In this document: one piece after another, positions 7,326 through 14,930 of the stretch
How the letters are laid out: each line of letters opens with the position of its first letter
Position numbering within the stretch: position 1 is the first letter of the stretch
Source of the DNA: Candidatus Delongbacteria bacterium
Lineage (GTDB): Bacteria > CAIWAD01
NCBI GenBank assembly: GCA_041675285.1
Contig: JBAYTZ010000027.1
Location: forward strand, 1 to 16,665
DNA length: 16,665 nucleotides
Reading direction: 5' to 3'
Notes under the pieces: model-generated
Seen by the model: only the letters and a program-made list of their open reading frames with translations
Database searches by the model: none
Told to the model about the DNA's origin: nothing
Translations under genes and position numbers: made by a program

Positions 7326-8000
7326 ATGAACGTGGCGGCCGGCCCCCGGGAGCGCCTGCGCACGCAAGGTCCCCGGGCCCTGGAGATGGCGGATCTGCTG
7401 GCCCTGGTGCTGGTGAGCGGTTCGCGCCGGGAATCGGTGTTCGATGTGAGCCGGCGCCTGCTGGACGAGGTAGGCCCGCGGGCCCTGGGCGGCACGCGGG
7501 GCGTGGAAGAGGCCATGCGCGTCTACGGGCTGGGGCAGGCCAAGGCCGCCCAGCTGGTGGCCGCGCTGGAGATTGGCCGGCGCCTGTACGATCCCGGCGC
7601 GCGGGAGTTTCCCGTCCTGCACCAGCCCTCCAGCGTGGCGCGCCATCTGGCGCCCATGGGCCGGCTGATGCGCGAACAGTTCCGCTGCCTCTATCTGGAC
7701 GTCACGAACCGGCTGATCCGCGACGAGGTGATCTCCATCGGCGGACTGAGCACCAGCCTGGTCCACCCGCGCGAGGTCTTCCACTTTGCCGTCCAGTACA
7801 GCGCGGCCAACCTGGTGCTGGCGCACAACCATCCGGCGGGGAGCCTGGAGCCCAGCCCGGAGGATCTGGACCTGACGCGCCAGCTCTGCCGGGCGGGGGA
7901 GATCATGGGAATCCAGGTGCTGGATCACCTGATCATTTCCGCCGGCGGCTGGTTCTCCTTCCACGAACACGGCCTGCTGGGCAGGGAGCGGCCGGTGTGA
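7326..8000 (+). CDS. radC: RadC family JAMM-domain protein
   Basis: A 224-residue RadC homologue. The N-terminal helical part (PRERLRTQGPRAL, ADLLALVLVSGS) carries the helix-hairpin-helix-like region, with VYGLGQAKAAQLVAALEIGRR. The C-terminal MPN/JAMM domain has Glu134 (RDEVISIGG) and the metal motif AHNHPAGSLEPSPED (His167, His169, Asp180). RadC was first linked to DNA repair, but its biochemical role remains unsettled. The ATG at 7326 is favoured because AAGG lies 7 nt upstream. An ATG two codons earlier (7320) abuts the same purine run, and 7293 would add eleven unconserved residues. It follows the NUDIX gene by 96 nt and precedes the TatD/radical-SAM gene by 61 nt. Confidence 0.9.
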   Translation: MNVAAGPRERLRTQGPRALEMADLLALVLVSGSRRESVFDVSRRLLDEVGPRALGGTRGVEEAMRVYGLGQAKAAQLVAALEIGRRLYDPGAREFPVLHQPSSVARHLAPMGRLMREQFRCLYLDVTNRLIRDEVISIGGLSTSLVHPREVFHFAVQYSAANLVLAHNHPAGSLEPSPEDLDLTRQLCRAGEIMGIQVLDHLIISAGGWFSFHEHGLLGRERPV

Positions 8001-8061
8001 CACAATGCTCCCTACGCCCGGGTCGGGAACGGAGCACGGGCGAGCAGAAAGCGGGTGACGC

Positions 8062-9441
8062 GTGTTCATCGATTCCCATGTCCATCTGGACGGGCCGGAC
8101 TACGACGGGGATCGCGCCGAAGTGCTGGCGCGGGCCCGCGCCGCCGGCGTGGAGAGTCTGGTCCAGATCGGCTACAACCGGCTGACCATCGAACGCGGGA
8201 TGGCCCTGTTCGCCGACCAGGACTGGATCCACTTCAGCACAGGCCTGCATCCCCACGACTCCGCCGATTGGAGCGCCGAGCTGGAGGCCTGGATCGAGGA
8301 GCGCTCCGCCTGGCCGCGCGTGGTGGCCATCGGCGAGGTGGGGCTGGACTGGTTCCGCGACTACGCCCCCGCCGAGACCCAGCTGCGCGTGTTCCGGCAG
8401 ATGATCCGGCTGGCCCGCCGACGCGGCCTGCCGCTTATCGTGCACTCCCGGGCCGCCGAGGAGGACACCCTGCGCGTCCTCGAGGAGGAGGGGGCCGGGG
8501 ACGTGGGCGGCGTGATGCACTGCTACGCCTACGGGGTGGAGACGGCCCGCCGGCTGCGCGAGCTGGGATTCCTGCTGAGTTTCCCCTGCAGCGTCACCTA
8601 TCCCAAGCGCAACCAGACCGAGGTGATCGCCGAACTCCAGGTGGAGCAGATGCTGCTGGAGACGGACTCGCCTTTCCTGCCGCCCCAGCGGCTGCGCGGG
8701 CAGCGCAACGAGCCGGCCTGCGTGGCGGAGGCCGCCGCCGTGATCGCACGGGTCAAGGGGCTGAGCGTAGAGGACGTGGCCCGGATCACGCGCCGCAACG
8801 CCCGCGTGCTCTTCCGCCTGGACCTGGCCGAGGAGCGCGTGCTGGCCTATCCCATCCGGCGCAGCCTCTACCTGAACCTGACCAATCGCTGCACGGCGGA
8901 CTGCGGCTTCTGCACGCGGCTCACCCACCCGGTGGTCAAGGGCCACAACCTGGCCCTGCGCCGGGAGCAGGAACCCACGGCGGCGGAGCTCATCGCGGCC
9001 ATCGAGGCCCGGGGCGGCGCGGGTGCCTGGGACGAGTTCGTGTTCTGCGGCTACGGCGAACCGATGATGCGCCTGGACGAGCTGAAGGCCGTGGCGGCCT
9101 GGCTGAAGGAGCGCGGCGCCCGGGTGCGCGTGAACACCAACGGCCACGCCGACCTTTGGCACAAGCGGCCCACCGCCGGCGAGTTGCGCGGGCTGGTGGA
9201 CGTGGTCTCCATCTCCCTGAACGCGGACAACGCCGCCCAGTACGCGGCCATCGTGCGGCCGGCCTGGGGCGAGCGCAGCTTCCAGGGCCTGCTGGACTTC
9301 GCCCGGGACGCCGCCCGGGTGGTGCCGGAGGTGGTCTTCACGGTCGTGGACGACGGCAGCATCGACATCGAGGGCTGCCGGCGCATCGCGGCGGAATACG
9401 GCGTGCCGCTGCGCGTGCGCCTCCTGGACGAAACCGGCTGA
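8062..9441 (+). CDS. TatD-family hydrolase fused to a radical SAM domain
   Basis: A 459-residue two-domain protein. Residues 1-257 are a TatD-type metal-dependent hydrolase: FIDSHVHLD (His6, His8), GEVGLDW (Glu92), IVHSR (His128), MHCYAYG (His153) and ETDSPFLPP (Asp202). Residues 265-459 are a radical SAM domain: LYLNLTNRCTADCGFCTR gives a CxxxCxxC cluster motif (Cys277, Cys281, Cys284), then FCGYGEPMMR, VRVNTNGHADL and VVSISLNADN. I recall a named radical SAM family that is TatD-linked or fused (TIGR04038), and this fits it. The substrate is unknown. The start is GTG at 8062, giving the usual TatD N-terminus, with a weak ribosome site. Two competing 6-bp hairpins lie in the spacer before it. 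It leads the likely operon with rsmA. Confidence 0.92.
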   Translation: MFIDSHVHLDGPDYDGDRAEVLARARAAGVESLVQIGYNRLTIERGMALFADQDWIHFSTGLHPHDSADWSAELEAWIEERSAWPRVVAIGEVGLDWFRDYAPAETQLRVFRQMIRLARRRGLPLIVHSRAAEEDTLRVLEEEGAGDVGGVMHCYAYGVETARRLRELGFLLSFPCSVTYPKRNQTEVIAELQVEQMLLETDSPFLPPQRLRGQRNEPACVAEAAAVIARVKGLSVEDVARITRRNARVLFRLDLAEERVLAYPIRRSLYLNLTNRCTADCGFCTRLTHPVVKGHNLALRREQEPTAAELIAAIEARGGAGAWDEFVFCGYGEPMMRLDELKAVAAWLKERGARVRVNTNGHADLWHKRPTAGELRGLVDVVSISLNADNAAQYAAIVRPAWGERSFQGLLDFARDAARVVPEVVFTVVDDGSIDIEGCRRIAAEYGVPLRVRLLDETG

Positions 9442-9475
9442 TCCCGCGCCCGCGGCATCGGCGTGAAGGAGCCGG

Positions 9476-10336
9476 ATGGAGAAGTCCTACAAGTCCATGG
9501 CGCCCAAGAAATCCCTTGGGCAGAACTTCCTCAGCGACCCCTGGTGGATCGAGCGCATCGCCCGCGCGCTGGAGATCCAGGAGGAGGACTGCGTGCTGGA
9601 GATCGGCCCCGGCAAGGGGGCGCTCACCCGCGCGCTGCTGCCCTACACGCGGGACCTGCTGGCCGTGGAGATCGACCAGCGGATGGTCGAGCTGCTGCAG
9701 GCCGAGCTGGGCGCTCATCCCAACCTGCGCGTGATCCACGAGGACTTCCTGCGCTTCGACCTGGGCGCCGCGCTGGGCGGACGTCGGGTGCGCGTGGTGG
9801 GCAACCTGCCGTATCACATCACCAGCTCGATCCTGATGCGCGTGCTGGAGGAGATCCGCCGGGGCCAGACGGATCCCGCCGCGGCCCAGATCACCGACTT
9901 CGCCATCATGATCCAGAAGGAGGTGGCCCAGCGGATCCTCAGCGGCCCGGGCAGTCGCGAGTACGGCATCCTCTCGGTCTACGTGGGCCTGCTCTGCGAC
10001 GGGCGCATCCTGCTGGACGTGCCGCCGGGGGCCTTCTTCCCCAAGCCCAAGGTGGACAGCGCCGTGATCCGCCTGCGTCCGTTGGCGACCCCGCGCGCCG
10101 AGGTGCTGGACTGGGACTTCTTCCGCCGGGTGGTGCGCGCGGCCTTCAACCAGCGGCGCAAGATGCTGCGCCGCTCCCTGCTCAACATTCCCGGCGTGCC
10201 CAATCCCGAGGGGCTGGAGAACGCCGACGAACTGCTCTCGCGCCGGCCCGAGACGCTCAGCGTGCCGGAGTTCGCCGACCTGGCGGCCCGCCTGGGCGCG
10301 CTGCGCGCGGCTCCCGCCGGGGAGGCGCGGCCGTGA
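9476..10336 (+). CDS. rsmA: 16S rRNA (adenine1518-N6/adenine1519-N6)-dimethyltransferase
   Basis: RsmA (KsgA) dimethylates two adjacent adenines in the helix 45 loop of 16S rRNA late in 30S assembly. The 286 residues are typical. Visible features are KKSLGQNFLSD (residues 11-21), SAM motif I LEIGPGKGALT (41-51), VEIDQRM with the acidic ribose-binding residue, NLPYHITS (110-117) with the catalytic NLPY, and a C-terminal helical domain with AAFNQRRKMLRRSL. AAGGAG precedes the ATG at 9476; another in-frame ATG at 9497 lacks such a site. It starts 34 nt after the TatD fusion and overlaps mgtE by 4 nt (GTGA). Loss of this enzyme gives kasugamycin resistance in model bacteria. Confidence 0.96.
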   Translation: MEKSYKSMAPKKSLGQNFLSDPWWIERIARALEIQEEDCVLEIGPGKGALTRALLPYTRDLLAVEIDQRMVELLQAELGAHPNLRVIHEDFLRFDLGAALGGRRVRVVGNLPYHITSSILMRVLEEIRRGQTDPAAAQITDFAIMIQKEVAQRILSGPGSREYGILSVYVGLLCDGRILLDVPPGAFFPKPKVDSAVIRLRPLATPRAEVLDWDFFRRVVRAAFNQRRKMLRRSLLNIPGVPNPEGLENADELLSRRPETLSVPEFADLAARLGALRAAPAGEARP

Positions 10337-11679
10337 ATCCGAACCCCCGCCTGCACCCCGACGACCTGCCCGAGGATCTGGGCGAGCTGCACGAGTTCTT
10401 CCGGGACAGCCACCCCGCGGACATCGCCGAGCTGATGCAGCGCGTGGACGAGGAAGCCGCGCTGGCCCTGTTCCTGGCCATCGACGCCGAGCTGCAGGCG
10501 GAGATCCTGCCCGAGCTGGGCGAGTCCCTGCGCGAGAGCATCCTGGAGCGGCTGACCCACGCCACGCTGGTGCCCGTCCTGAACGAGATGGAGTCCGACG
10601 ACGCCGCGGACCTGATGCAGGAGCTGCACGAGCTGGACGAGGCCCTGGCCGAGGACGTGCTGGCGGACCAGCAGCTGGACCAGGAGCTGCGCGAGGACCT
10701 GGACGAGCTACTCGAGCACGAGGATGACACCGCCGGCGGCGTCATGGCCCGCGAGTTCGTCGCCGTGGGCCGGACGATGACCGTGGACGAGGCCATCGGC
10801 GAGGTGCGGCACCTGGCCGAGGACCGCGAGGTGGACGACATCTACGCGGTTTACGTGGTGGACGAGGAGGGCCGCCTGCTGGGCCTGGTCAGCCTGCAGC
10901 GCCTGCTGCTGGCGCGGCGCGGGCAGCGCATGGACGAGATCATGGACCCCGACGTGATCTCCGTCCAGGCGGACACGGACCAGGAGCAGGTGGCGGCCCT
11001 GGCCCGCAAGTACGATCTGGTGACCATCCCCGTGGTGGACGCCCAGGGCGTGCTGCTGGGCCGGGTGACCATGGACGACGTCTACGACATCGCCCACGAG
11101 GAGGCCGCGGAGGACATCTCGCGCCTGGCCGGCACCGTGGAGGACGTGCTCGAGCGCTCCAGCCTGACGGTGGTGCGCCAGCGCACGCCCTGGCTGCTGG
11201 TGGGCCTGGCCGGCGGGCTGGTCAACGCGCTGGTGATGAGCCGCTTCGAGGCCGACCTGCGCGCCCTGCTCTCCGCCAGTTTCTTCGTCCCGGTGGTGAT
11301 GGGCATGGGCGGCAACGTGGCCAACCAGTCGGCCACTATCGTGGTGCGCGGCCTGGCCACGGGCGAGCTGCAGGTCAAGGACCTCGTGCCGCGGCTCTGG
11401 AAGGAATCCAAGGTGGGCTTCGCCCTGGGTCTGGCCTGCAGCCTGGTGATGCTGGGCGTGGTCTGGCTCTGGATGGGCGACGGCGCCACCGCCGGCGTGA
11501 TCGCCCTGGCCATGGCCTGCGTGATCACCCAGGCCACGGTGATGGGGGCCTTCGTGCCGCTGCTGCTCAAGTGGGTGGGCGCGGACCCGGCCATGGCCAG
11601 CGGGCCCTTCCTCTCCACCAGCAACGACATCCTCGGGCTCTCCGTCTACCTGCTGCTCATCAGCACGCTGCTCACCTGA
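10333..11679 (+). CDS. mgtE: MgtE-type magnesium transporter
   Basis: A 448-residue inner-membrane Mg2+ channel/transporter. Residues 1-135 form the very acidic MgtE N-domain of helical repeats. Residues 138-258 are two CBS domains (VMAREFVAV, MDPDVISV). A linking plug helix follows (259-280), then about five membrane segments to the end. Pore signatures are MGGNVANQSATIVVRGLATGE and DPAMASGPFLSTSNDILG. Asp432 falls at the number of the pore aspartate I recall for Thermus MgtE. Cytosolic Mg2+ bound to the acidic and CBS domains is known to close the channel. The start is GTG at 10333, sharing bases with the rsmA stop, with GGGGAGG 7 nt upstream. recO starts 2 nt after the stop. Confidence 0.95.
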   Translation: MNPNPRLHPDDLPEDLGELHEFFRDSHPADIAELMQRVDEEAALALFLAIDAELQAEILPELGESLRESILERLTHATLVPVLNEMESDDAADLMQELHELDEALAEDVLADQQLDQELREDLDELLEHEDDTAGGVMAREFVAVGRTMTVDEAIGEVRHLAEDREVDDIYAVYVVDEEGRLLGLVSLQRLLLARRGQRMDEIMDPDVISVQADTDQEQVAALARKYDLVTIPVVDAQGVLLGRVTMDDVYDIAHEEAAEDISRLAGTVEDVLERSSLTVVRQRTPWLLVGLAGGLVNALVMSRFEADLRALLSASFFVPVVMGMGGNVANQSATIVVRGLATGELQVKDLVPRLWKESKVGFALGLACSLVMLGVVWLWMGDGATAGVIALAMACVITQATVMGAFVPLLLKWVGADPAMASGPFLSTSNDILGLSVYLLLISTLLT

Positions 11680-11681
11680 GC

Positions 11682-12491
11682 ATGGACCGGCGCGCGCAGG
11701 CCCTCGTGTTGAGGCGCATTCCCTACGGCGACACCAGCCTGGTGCTGCACGTCCACACCCGCGAGACCGGTCGGCTGGGGCTGATGGCCAAAGGTGTGCG
11801 CCGGTCCAAGTCGCGGCTGGAACCCGTCCTGCAGACCGGCCATTTGGTGGAGCTGCAGCTGCTGGTGCGCGAGGGGCGCGAGCTGCAGCTGCTCAAGGAC
11901 GCGGACCTGCGCGAGGATTTCCGCGGCCTTCGCCGGGACTACGTCCGACTCTTGAGCGGTCTCTTGGTCTGCGAGATCCTCGAGCGCACCCAACTCCCCG
12001 ACCAGCCGGACCCCCTGCTCTTCGACACGGCCGTGGACGTGCTGCGGCTGGCGGCGGGGGCGAGTCCGCGGCCCCAGAACCTGGTCTATTGGTTCCTCCT
12101 CTTCCTCTTGTCACATTCCGGCTACGGATTGGATCTGGAGGCCTGCTCCCGCTGCGGCCGACCCTGGGAGGAGTTCCGGCGCCGCGAGGGCGCGGGGCTG
12201 GACCCCCGGGAAGGCCGCGTCCGCTGCCCGGACTGCCGTCCCGGCGGCGAGGAGACCGGCCTGCCGCCCGGCCTGTGGCGCGTGCTGCGCTTCCTGCTGC
12301 ACAGCCCGCCGGAGGAGGTGGCCCGCCGGGAGATCACGCCCGGCACGCGGGTTCTGGTGCGCAACTTGCTGGAGACCCTGCTGCACGCGCACCTGTCGCC
12401 CACGCTCGAACTGAAGAGCCTGCGGCAATTGGACGAGCTGGAAACGACCACGGAAACCACCCGGGAGGGGCATGGAGACGAAGACGATTGA
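11682..12491 (+). CDS. recO: DNA repair protein RecO
   Basis: RecO, with RecR and RecF, loads RecA onto SSB-coated single-stranded DNA in gap repair. The 269 residues are slightly longer than many homologues. The N-terminal OB fold (residues 1-80) shows ALVLRRIPYGDTSLVLHVHT and LGLMAKGVRRSKS. The helical domain includes RDYVRLLSGLLVCEILERT. A four-cysteine zinc site is intact: CSRCGRPW (Cys155, Cys158) and CPDC (Cys182, Cys185). The ATG at 11682 lies 2 nt after mgtE without a strong Shine-Dalgarno, implying coupling. The tail overlaps the glyQS start by 20 nt and encodes a Thr/Glu/Asp-rich end. RecO beside a tRNA synthetase is a common arrangement. Confidence 0.92.
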   Translation: MDRRAQALVLRRIPYGDTSLVLHVHTRETGRLGLMAKGVRRSKSRLEPVLQTGHLVELQLLVREGRELQLLKDADLREDFRGLRRDYVRLLSGLLVCEILERTQLPDQPDPLLFDTAVDVLRLAAGASPRPQNLVYWFLLFLLSHSGYGLDLEACSRCGRPWEEFRRREGAGLDPREGRVRCPDCRPGGEETGLPPGLWRVLRFLLHSPPEEVARREITPGTRVLVRNLLETLLHAHLSPTLELKSLRQLDELETTTETTREGHGDEDD

Positions 12492-13785
12492 GGTGATGGA
12501 CAAGCTGGTGAGTCTGTGCAAGCGGCGCGGCTTCATCTTCCAGTCCAGCGAGATCTACGGCGGACTGGCTTCCTGCTGGGATTACGGCCCCTTGGGCGTG
12601 GAGTTGAAGAACAACCTGCAGCGCGCCTGGTGGACGGAGATGACCCGGCGCCACGAGAACATCGTCGGCCTGGACGCCGCCATCCTGATGCGGCCTGAAG
12701 TCTGGCGGGCCTCCGGGCACGTGGACGGGTTCGTGGACCCCCTGGTGGACTGCAAGGAGTGCCGCTCGCGCTTCCGCGCCGACCAGATCGACGCCACCCA
12801 GCCCTGCCCCAGCTGCGGCGGCGCGCTGACGGAGCCGCGCCAGTTCAACCTGATGTTCCGCACGAACCTGGGTCCGATGGAGGACACGGCCAGCCAGATC
12901 TACATCCGGCCCGAGACGGCCCAGGGCATCTACGTGGACTACCTGCTGGTCCAGAACGCCGCGCGCCTGCAGGTGCCCTTCGGCATCGCCCAGGTGGGCA
13001 AGGCCTTCCGCAACGAGATCAAGCCGGGCAACTTCATCTTCCGCACCTGCGAGTTCGAGCAGATGGAGATGCAGTTCTTCGTCAAGCCCGGCGAGGACGA
13101 CGAGTGGATGGCCCACTGGAAGCAGAAGCGGATGGACTATTACCTGTGCCTGGGCATCCGGCCCGAGAACCTGCGCTTCCACCAGCACGGCCCGGGCGAA
13201 TTGGCCCACTACGCCCGCGAGGCCTGGGACGTGGAGTTCCAGTTCCCCTTCGGCTGGCAGGAGATCGAAGGCATCCACAACCGGACGGACTTCGACCTGA
13301 AGGCCCACCAGTCCATGTCCGGCAAAAAGATGGACTACATCGACAGCGGGAAGGGCGAGCGCTACCTGCCCTACATCATCGAGACCTCCTCGGGTCTCAA
13401 TCGCACGCTGCTGATGTTCCTCTGCGACGCCTACCGCGAGGACGTGGTGGACGACGAGCCGCGCGTGCTGCTGGCCCTGCCCCACAAGCTGGCGCCCATC
13501 ACCTTTGCCGTGCTGCCCCTGGTGAAGAAGGACGGCATCGGCGAGCTGGCCCATCAGTTGTACGACGACCTGTGCGGGCGCTGGAACGGCTTCTACGACC
13601 ACGCCGGCGCCATCGGCCGGCGCTACCGGCGCATGGACGAGGTGGGCACGCCCTGGTGCATCACGGTGGACTACGACAGCAAGACCGACGGCAGCGTGAC
13701 CGTCCGGCACCGGGACGATTGCCGCCAGGAACGGGTGAAAATGGACCAGCTCAAGACCTGGCTCTTCGAGCGCATGGAAGGCTGA
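12472..13785 (+). CDS. glyQS: Glycine--tRNA ligase, single-chain (alpha2) type
   Basis: A class II aminoacyl-tRNA synthetase charging tRNA-Gly, of the homodimeric kind rather than the alpha2-beta2 GlyQ/GlyS kind. The 437 residues are at the short end of the family. In order: SSEIYGGLASCWDYGPLG (residues 25-42), a CxxC pair of a zinc-type insertion (Cys94/Cys97 and Cys112/Cys115), IRPETAQGIYVDY, motif 2 FRNEIKPGNFIFRTCEFEQM, motif 3 ETSSGLNRTLLMFL, and a C-terminal anticodon-binding domain starting APITFAVLPLVKKD. The ATG at 12472 lies within the recO end, with GGGAGGGG immediately before it, which is tight spacing. It is the last gene of the + strand run, followed by a strong terminator 26 nt on. 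Confidence 0.96.
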   Translation: METKTIEVMDKLVSLCKRRGFIFQSSEIYGGLASCWDYGPLGVELKNNLQRAWWTEMTRRHENIVGLDAAILMRPEVWRASGHVDGFVDPLVDCKECRSRFRADQIDATQPCPSCGGALTEPRQFNLMFRTNLGPMEDTASQIYIRPETAQGIYVDYLLVQNAARLQVPFGIAQVGKAFRNEIKPGNFIFRTCEFEQMEMQFFVKPGEDDEWMAHWKQKRMDYYLCLGIRPENLRFHQHGPGELAHYAREAWDVEFQFPFGWQEIEGIHNRTDFDLKAHQSMSGKKMDYIDSGKGERYLPYIIETSSGLNRTLLMFLCDAYREDVVDDEPRVLLALPHKLAPITFAVLPLVKKDGIGELAHQLYDDLCGRWNGFYDHAGAIGRRYRRMDEVGTPWCITVDYDSKTDGSVTVRHRDDCRQERVKMDQLKTWLFERMEG

Positions 13786-13810
13786 TCTCAATCGCTTTGG
13801 AATAGACAAA

Positions 13811-13844
13811 ACAAAACAAGCCCGTTTGTACGGGCTTGTTTTGT
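13811..13844 (+). terminator. Intrinsic terminator after glyQS
   Basis: A 15-bp perfect inverted repeat (ACAAAACAAGCCCGT at 13811-13825, its complement at 13830-13844) closes on a TTGT loop. The GC core is followed by a T-rich 3' side, with a matching A-rich 5' side, so it could act on both strands. It ends the glyQS operon. Confidence 0.9.
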
Positions 13845-14213
13845 AACAGGCACCTGGATTGCCCAGTTCAATCTCGTGACGGTTTCTTCATGTGGTGATT
13901 TCAACAGGGGATTGTTAATCTCTTCCCGTGGTGTGCCCTGAATGGCCAAGCGCAGCGATCCACCGGTGGCCGCGTGGCGCAGTTTCGGATTCTGCAAGCT
14001 GTGAAGAAGTGCCGGGTCCGATGCGTGGAGGCATTAAGCGGCAAACAAGTGCAGGGCTTGCGCGCCAGCCGCTGGAAATAGATATTTATTTCCTAACAGG
14101 TTGAGTCCACAACGCAAATGTCCCTTTTGGGGACTGGCACCGTTTCCACATACGTACAGCTTGGCGCAGAATCGCGCCCCCCGGAACGACAAGTCAGTGG
14201 GATGGAGAGGCAC
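13845..14213. other. Gene-poor, AT-richer spacer upstream of rex
   Basis: About 370 nt without a convincing gene and with lower GC than its surroundings. It holds an inverted repeat (AGCGGC at 14037-14042, GCCGCT at 14068-14073), an AT-rich run around 14077-14096 (AAATAGATATTTATTTCC) that may include the rex promoter, and a REP-like hairpin at 14120-14134. A 69-codon frame on the minus strand (13788-13997) runs into the terminator and looks accidental. The segment may be a decayed mobile or repeat element. A single TTGTTAA (13913-13919) resembles half of a Rex operator but has no matching partner. Confidence 0.5.
14120..14134. repeat. REP-like hairpin upstream of rex
   Basis: GTCCC (14120-14124) and GGGAC (14130-14134) flank a TTTTG loop, followed by TGGCACC. 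Hairpins of this kind next to GGGACTGGCACC strings recur in the intergenic DNA of many environmental bacteria and can be associated with REP-associated tyrosine transposases. No such transposase is present in this window. Confidence 0.4.
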
Positions 14214-14855
14214 ATGTCCGAGGACGCCATCTTCAAGAACATTCCCCAGTTCACGGTGCTGCGTTTCGCACGCTACCTGAACTTCCTGGTCACCCTGCCC
14301 GAAGTGGTGGAGGAGATCTCCTCCAGCGAGATGGCCGGCATCATCGGCATCAAGCCCACCCAGCTCAGGCAGGACTTCTTCACCCTGGGCGGGTTTGGCC
14401 GGCAGGGGAAGAAGTACAACGTGCGCTTCCTGATCCACCGGCTCAGCGAGGTGCTGGCCCTGCAGAAGCCCCAGGACATGGTGCTGGCGGGCGTGGGCCA
14501 CCTGGGCCAGGCCATCGCCAACTACCAGGGCTTCGAGCGCTTCAACCTGGTGCTGCGCGGCATTTTCGACGTGAATCCCAAGCTCATCGGGCTGAAGATC
14601 CGCGACATCCAGGTGCAGGATCTGGACGAGTTGCAGGGCTTCATCCGGCAGCACCGGATCCAGATCGGGATCATCAGCACGCCGCACCAGTCGGCCCAGA
14701 ACGTCTGCGACAGCATGGTGGACGCGGGCGTGAAGGCCATCTGGAACTTCAGCCCGGAAAATGTCACCGTGCCCGAGGGCGTGGTGGTGCAGAATGAGAA
14801 CCTCTCCGTGGGCATCATGAACCTCAGCTACCGGCTCAACCGCGAGCTGGCCTGA
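14214..14855 (+). CDS. rex: Redox-sensing transcriptional repressor Rex
   Basis: Rex senses the NADH/NAD+ ratio: it binds operators when NAD+ is high and releases them when NADH binds, thereby controlling fermentative and respiratory genes. The 213 residues are typical. A winged helix occupies residues 1-75 (ISSSEMAGIIGIKPTQLRQD, GGFGRQGKKYNV). A Rossmann domain follows with GVGHLG at 93-98 and acidic Asp119 in FDVNP, then IISTPHQSAQ and IWNFSP. The recognition helix has RQD where RKD is usual, and GKKY where G-x-GY is usual, so operator preference may differ. The ATG at 14214 is chosen for the GGAGAGG just before it; 14202 and 14118 lack one. It appears monocistronic, between a repeat-like spacer and its own terminator. 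Confidence 0.9.
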   Translation: MSEDAIFKNIPQFTVLRFARYLNFLVTLPEVVEEISSSEMAGIIGIKPTQLRQDFFTLGGFGRQGKKYNVRFLIHRLSEVLALQKPQDMVLAGVGHLGQAIANYQGFERFNLVLRGIFDVNPKLIGLKIRDIQVQDLDELQGFIRQHRIQIGIISTPHQSAQNVCDSMVDAGVKAIWNFSPENVTVPEGVVVQNENLSVGIMNLSYRLNRELA

Positions 14856-14876
14856 CCCACGGTCGTCGCATACGCG

Positions 14877-14914
14877 AACGGCCCCCGACCTTGACGGATC
14901 GGGGGCCGTTTTGG
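14877..14914 (+). terminator. Intrinsic terminator after rex
   Basis: A 12-bp perfect stem (AACGGCCCCCGA at 14877-14888, TCGGGGGCCGTT at 14899-14910) with a 10-nt loop, followed by TTTTGG. It lies 22 nt after rex and 17 nt beyond the end of the converging surface-protein gene. It probably serves rex and may also serve the opposite strand, where the matching T-tract is poorer. Confidence 0.85.
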
Positions 14915-14930
14915 TGTCGGGTCGAAGCCC

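Noticed and set aside
4277..8069. Long minus-strand frames antisense to murA, the methyltransferase, NUDIX and radC genes
   Set aside because: They are Arg/Ala/Gly/Pro-rich or His/Gln-rich, without domains, and lie opposite or out of phase with clearly recognised genes. High GC lowers stop-codon frequency and produces such frames.
7933..9162. Minus-strand frame of about 409 codons opposite the TatD fusion
   Set aside because: Low-complexity His/Gln/Gly composition without domains, opposite a gene with intact catalytic motifs.
12334..13809. Minus-strand frame of about 490 codons opposite glyQS
   Set aside because: It is antisense to an unmistakable tRNA synthetase and has no recognisable motif.
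13913..13930. Possible Rex operator upstream of rex
   Set aside because: Only one half (TTGTTAA) is present; the second half-site at the expected spacing does not match.
13788..13997. Small 69-codon minus-strand frame next to the glyQS terminator
   Set aside because: It reads through the terminator hairpin, has no visible ribosome site and resembles nothing known to me.
14037..14106. Possible integron attC site (inverted repeat AGCGGC/GCCGCT with GTTGAGT nearby)
   Set aside because: The conserved R and L boxes of attC are not paired in the right arrangement, and no cassette array or integrase is present.
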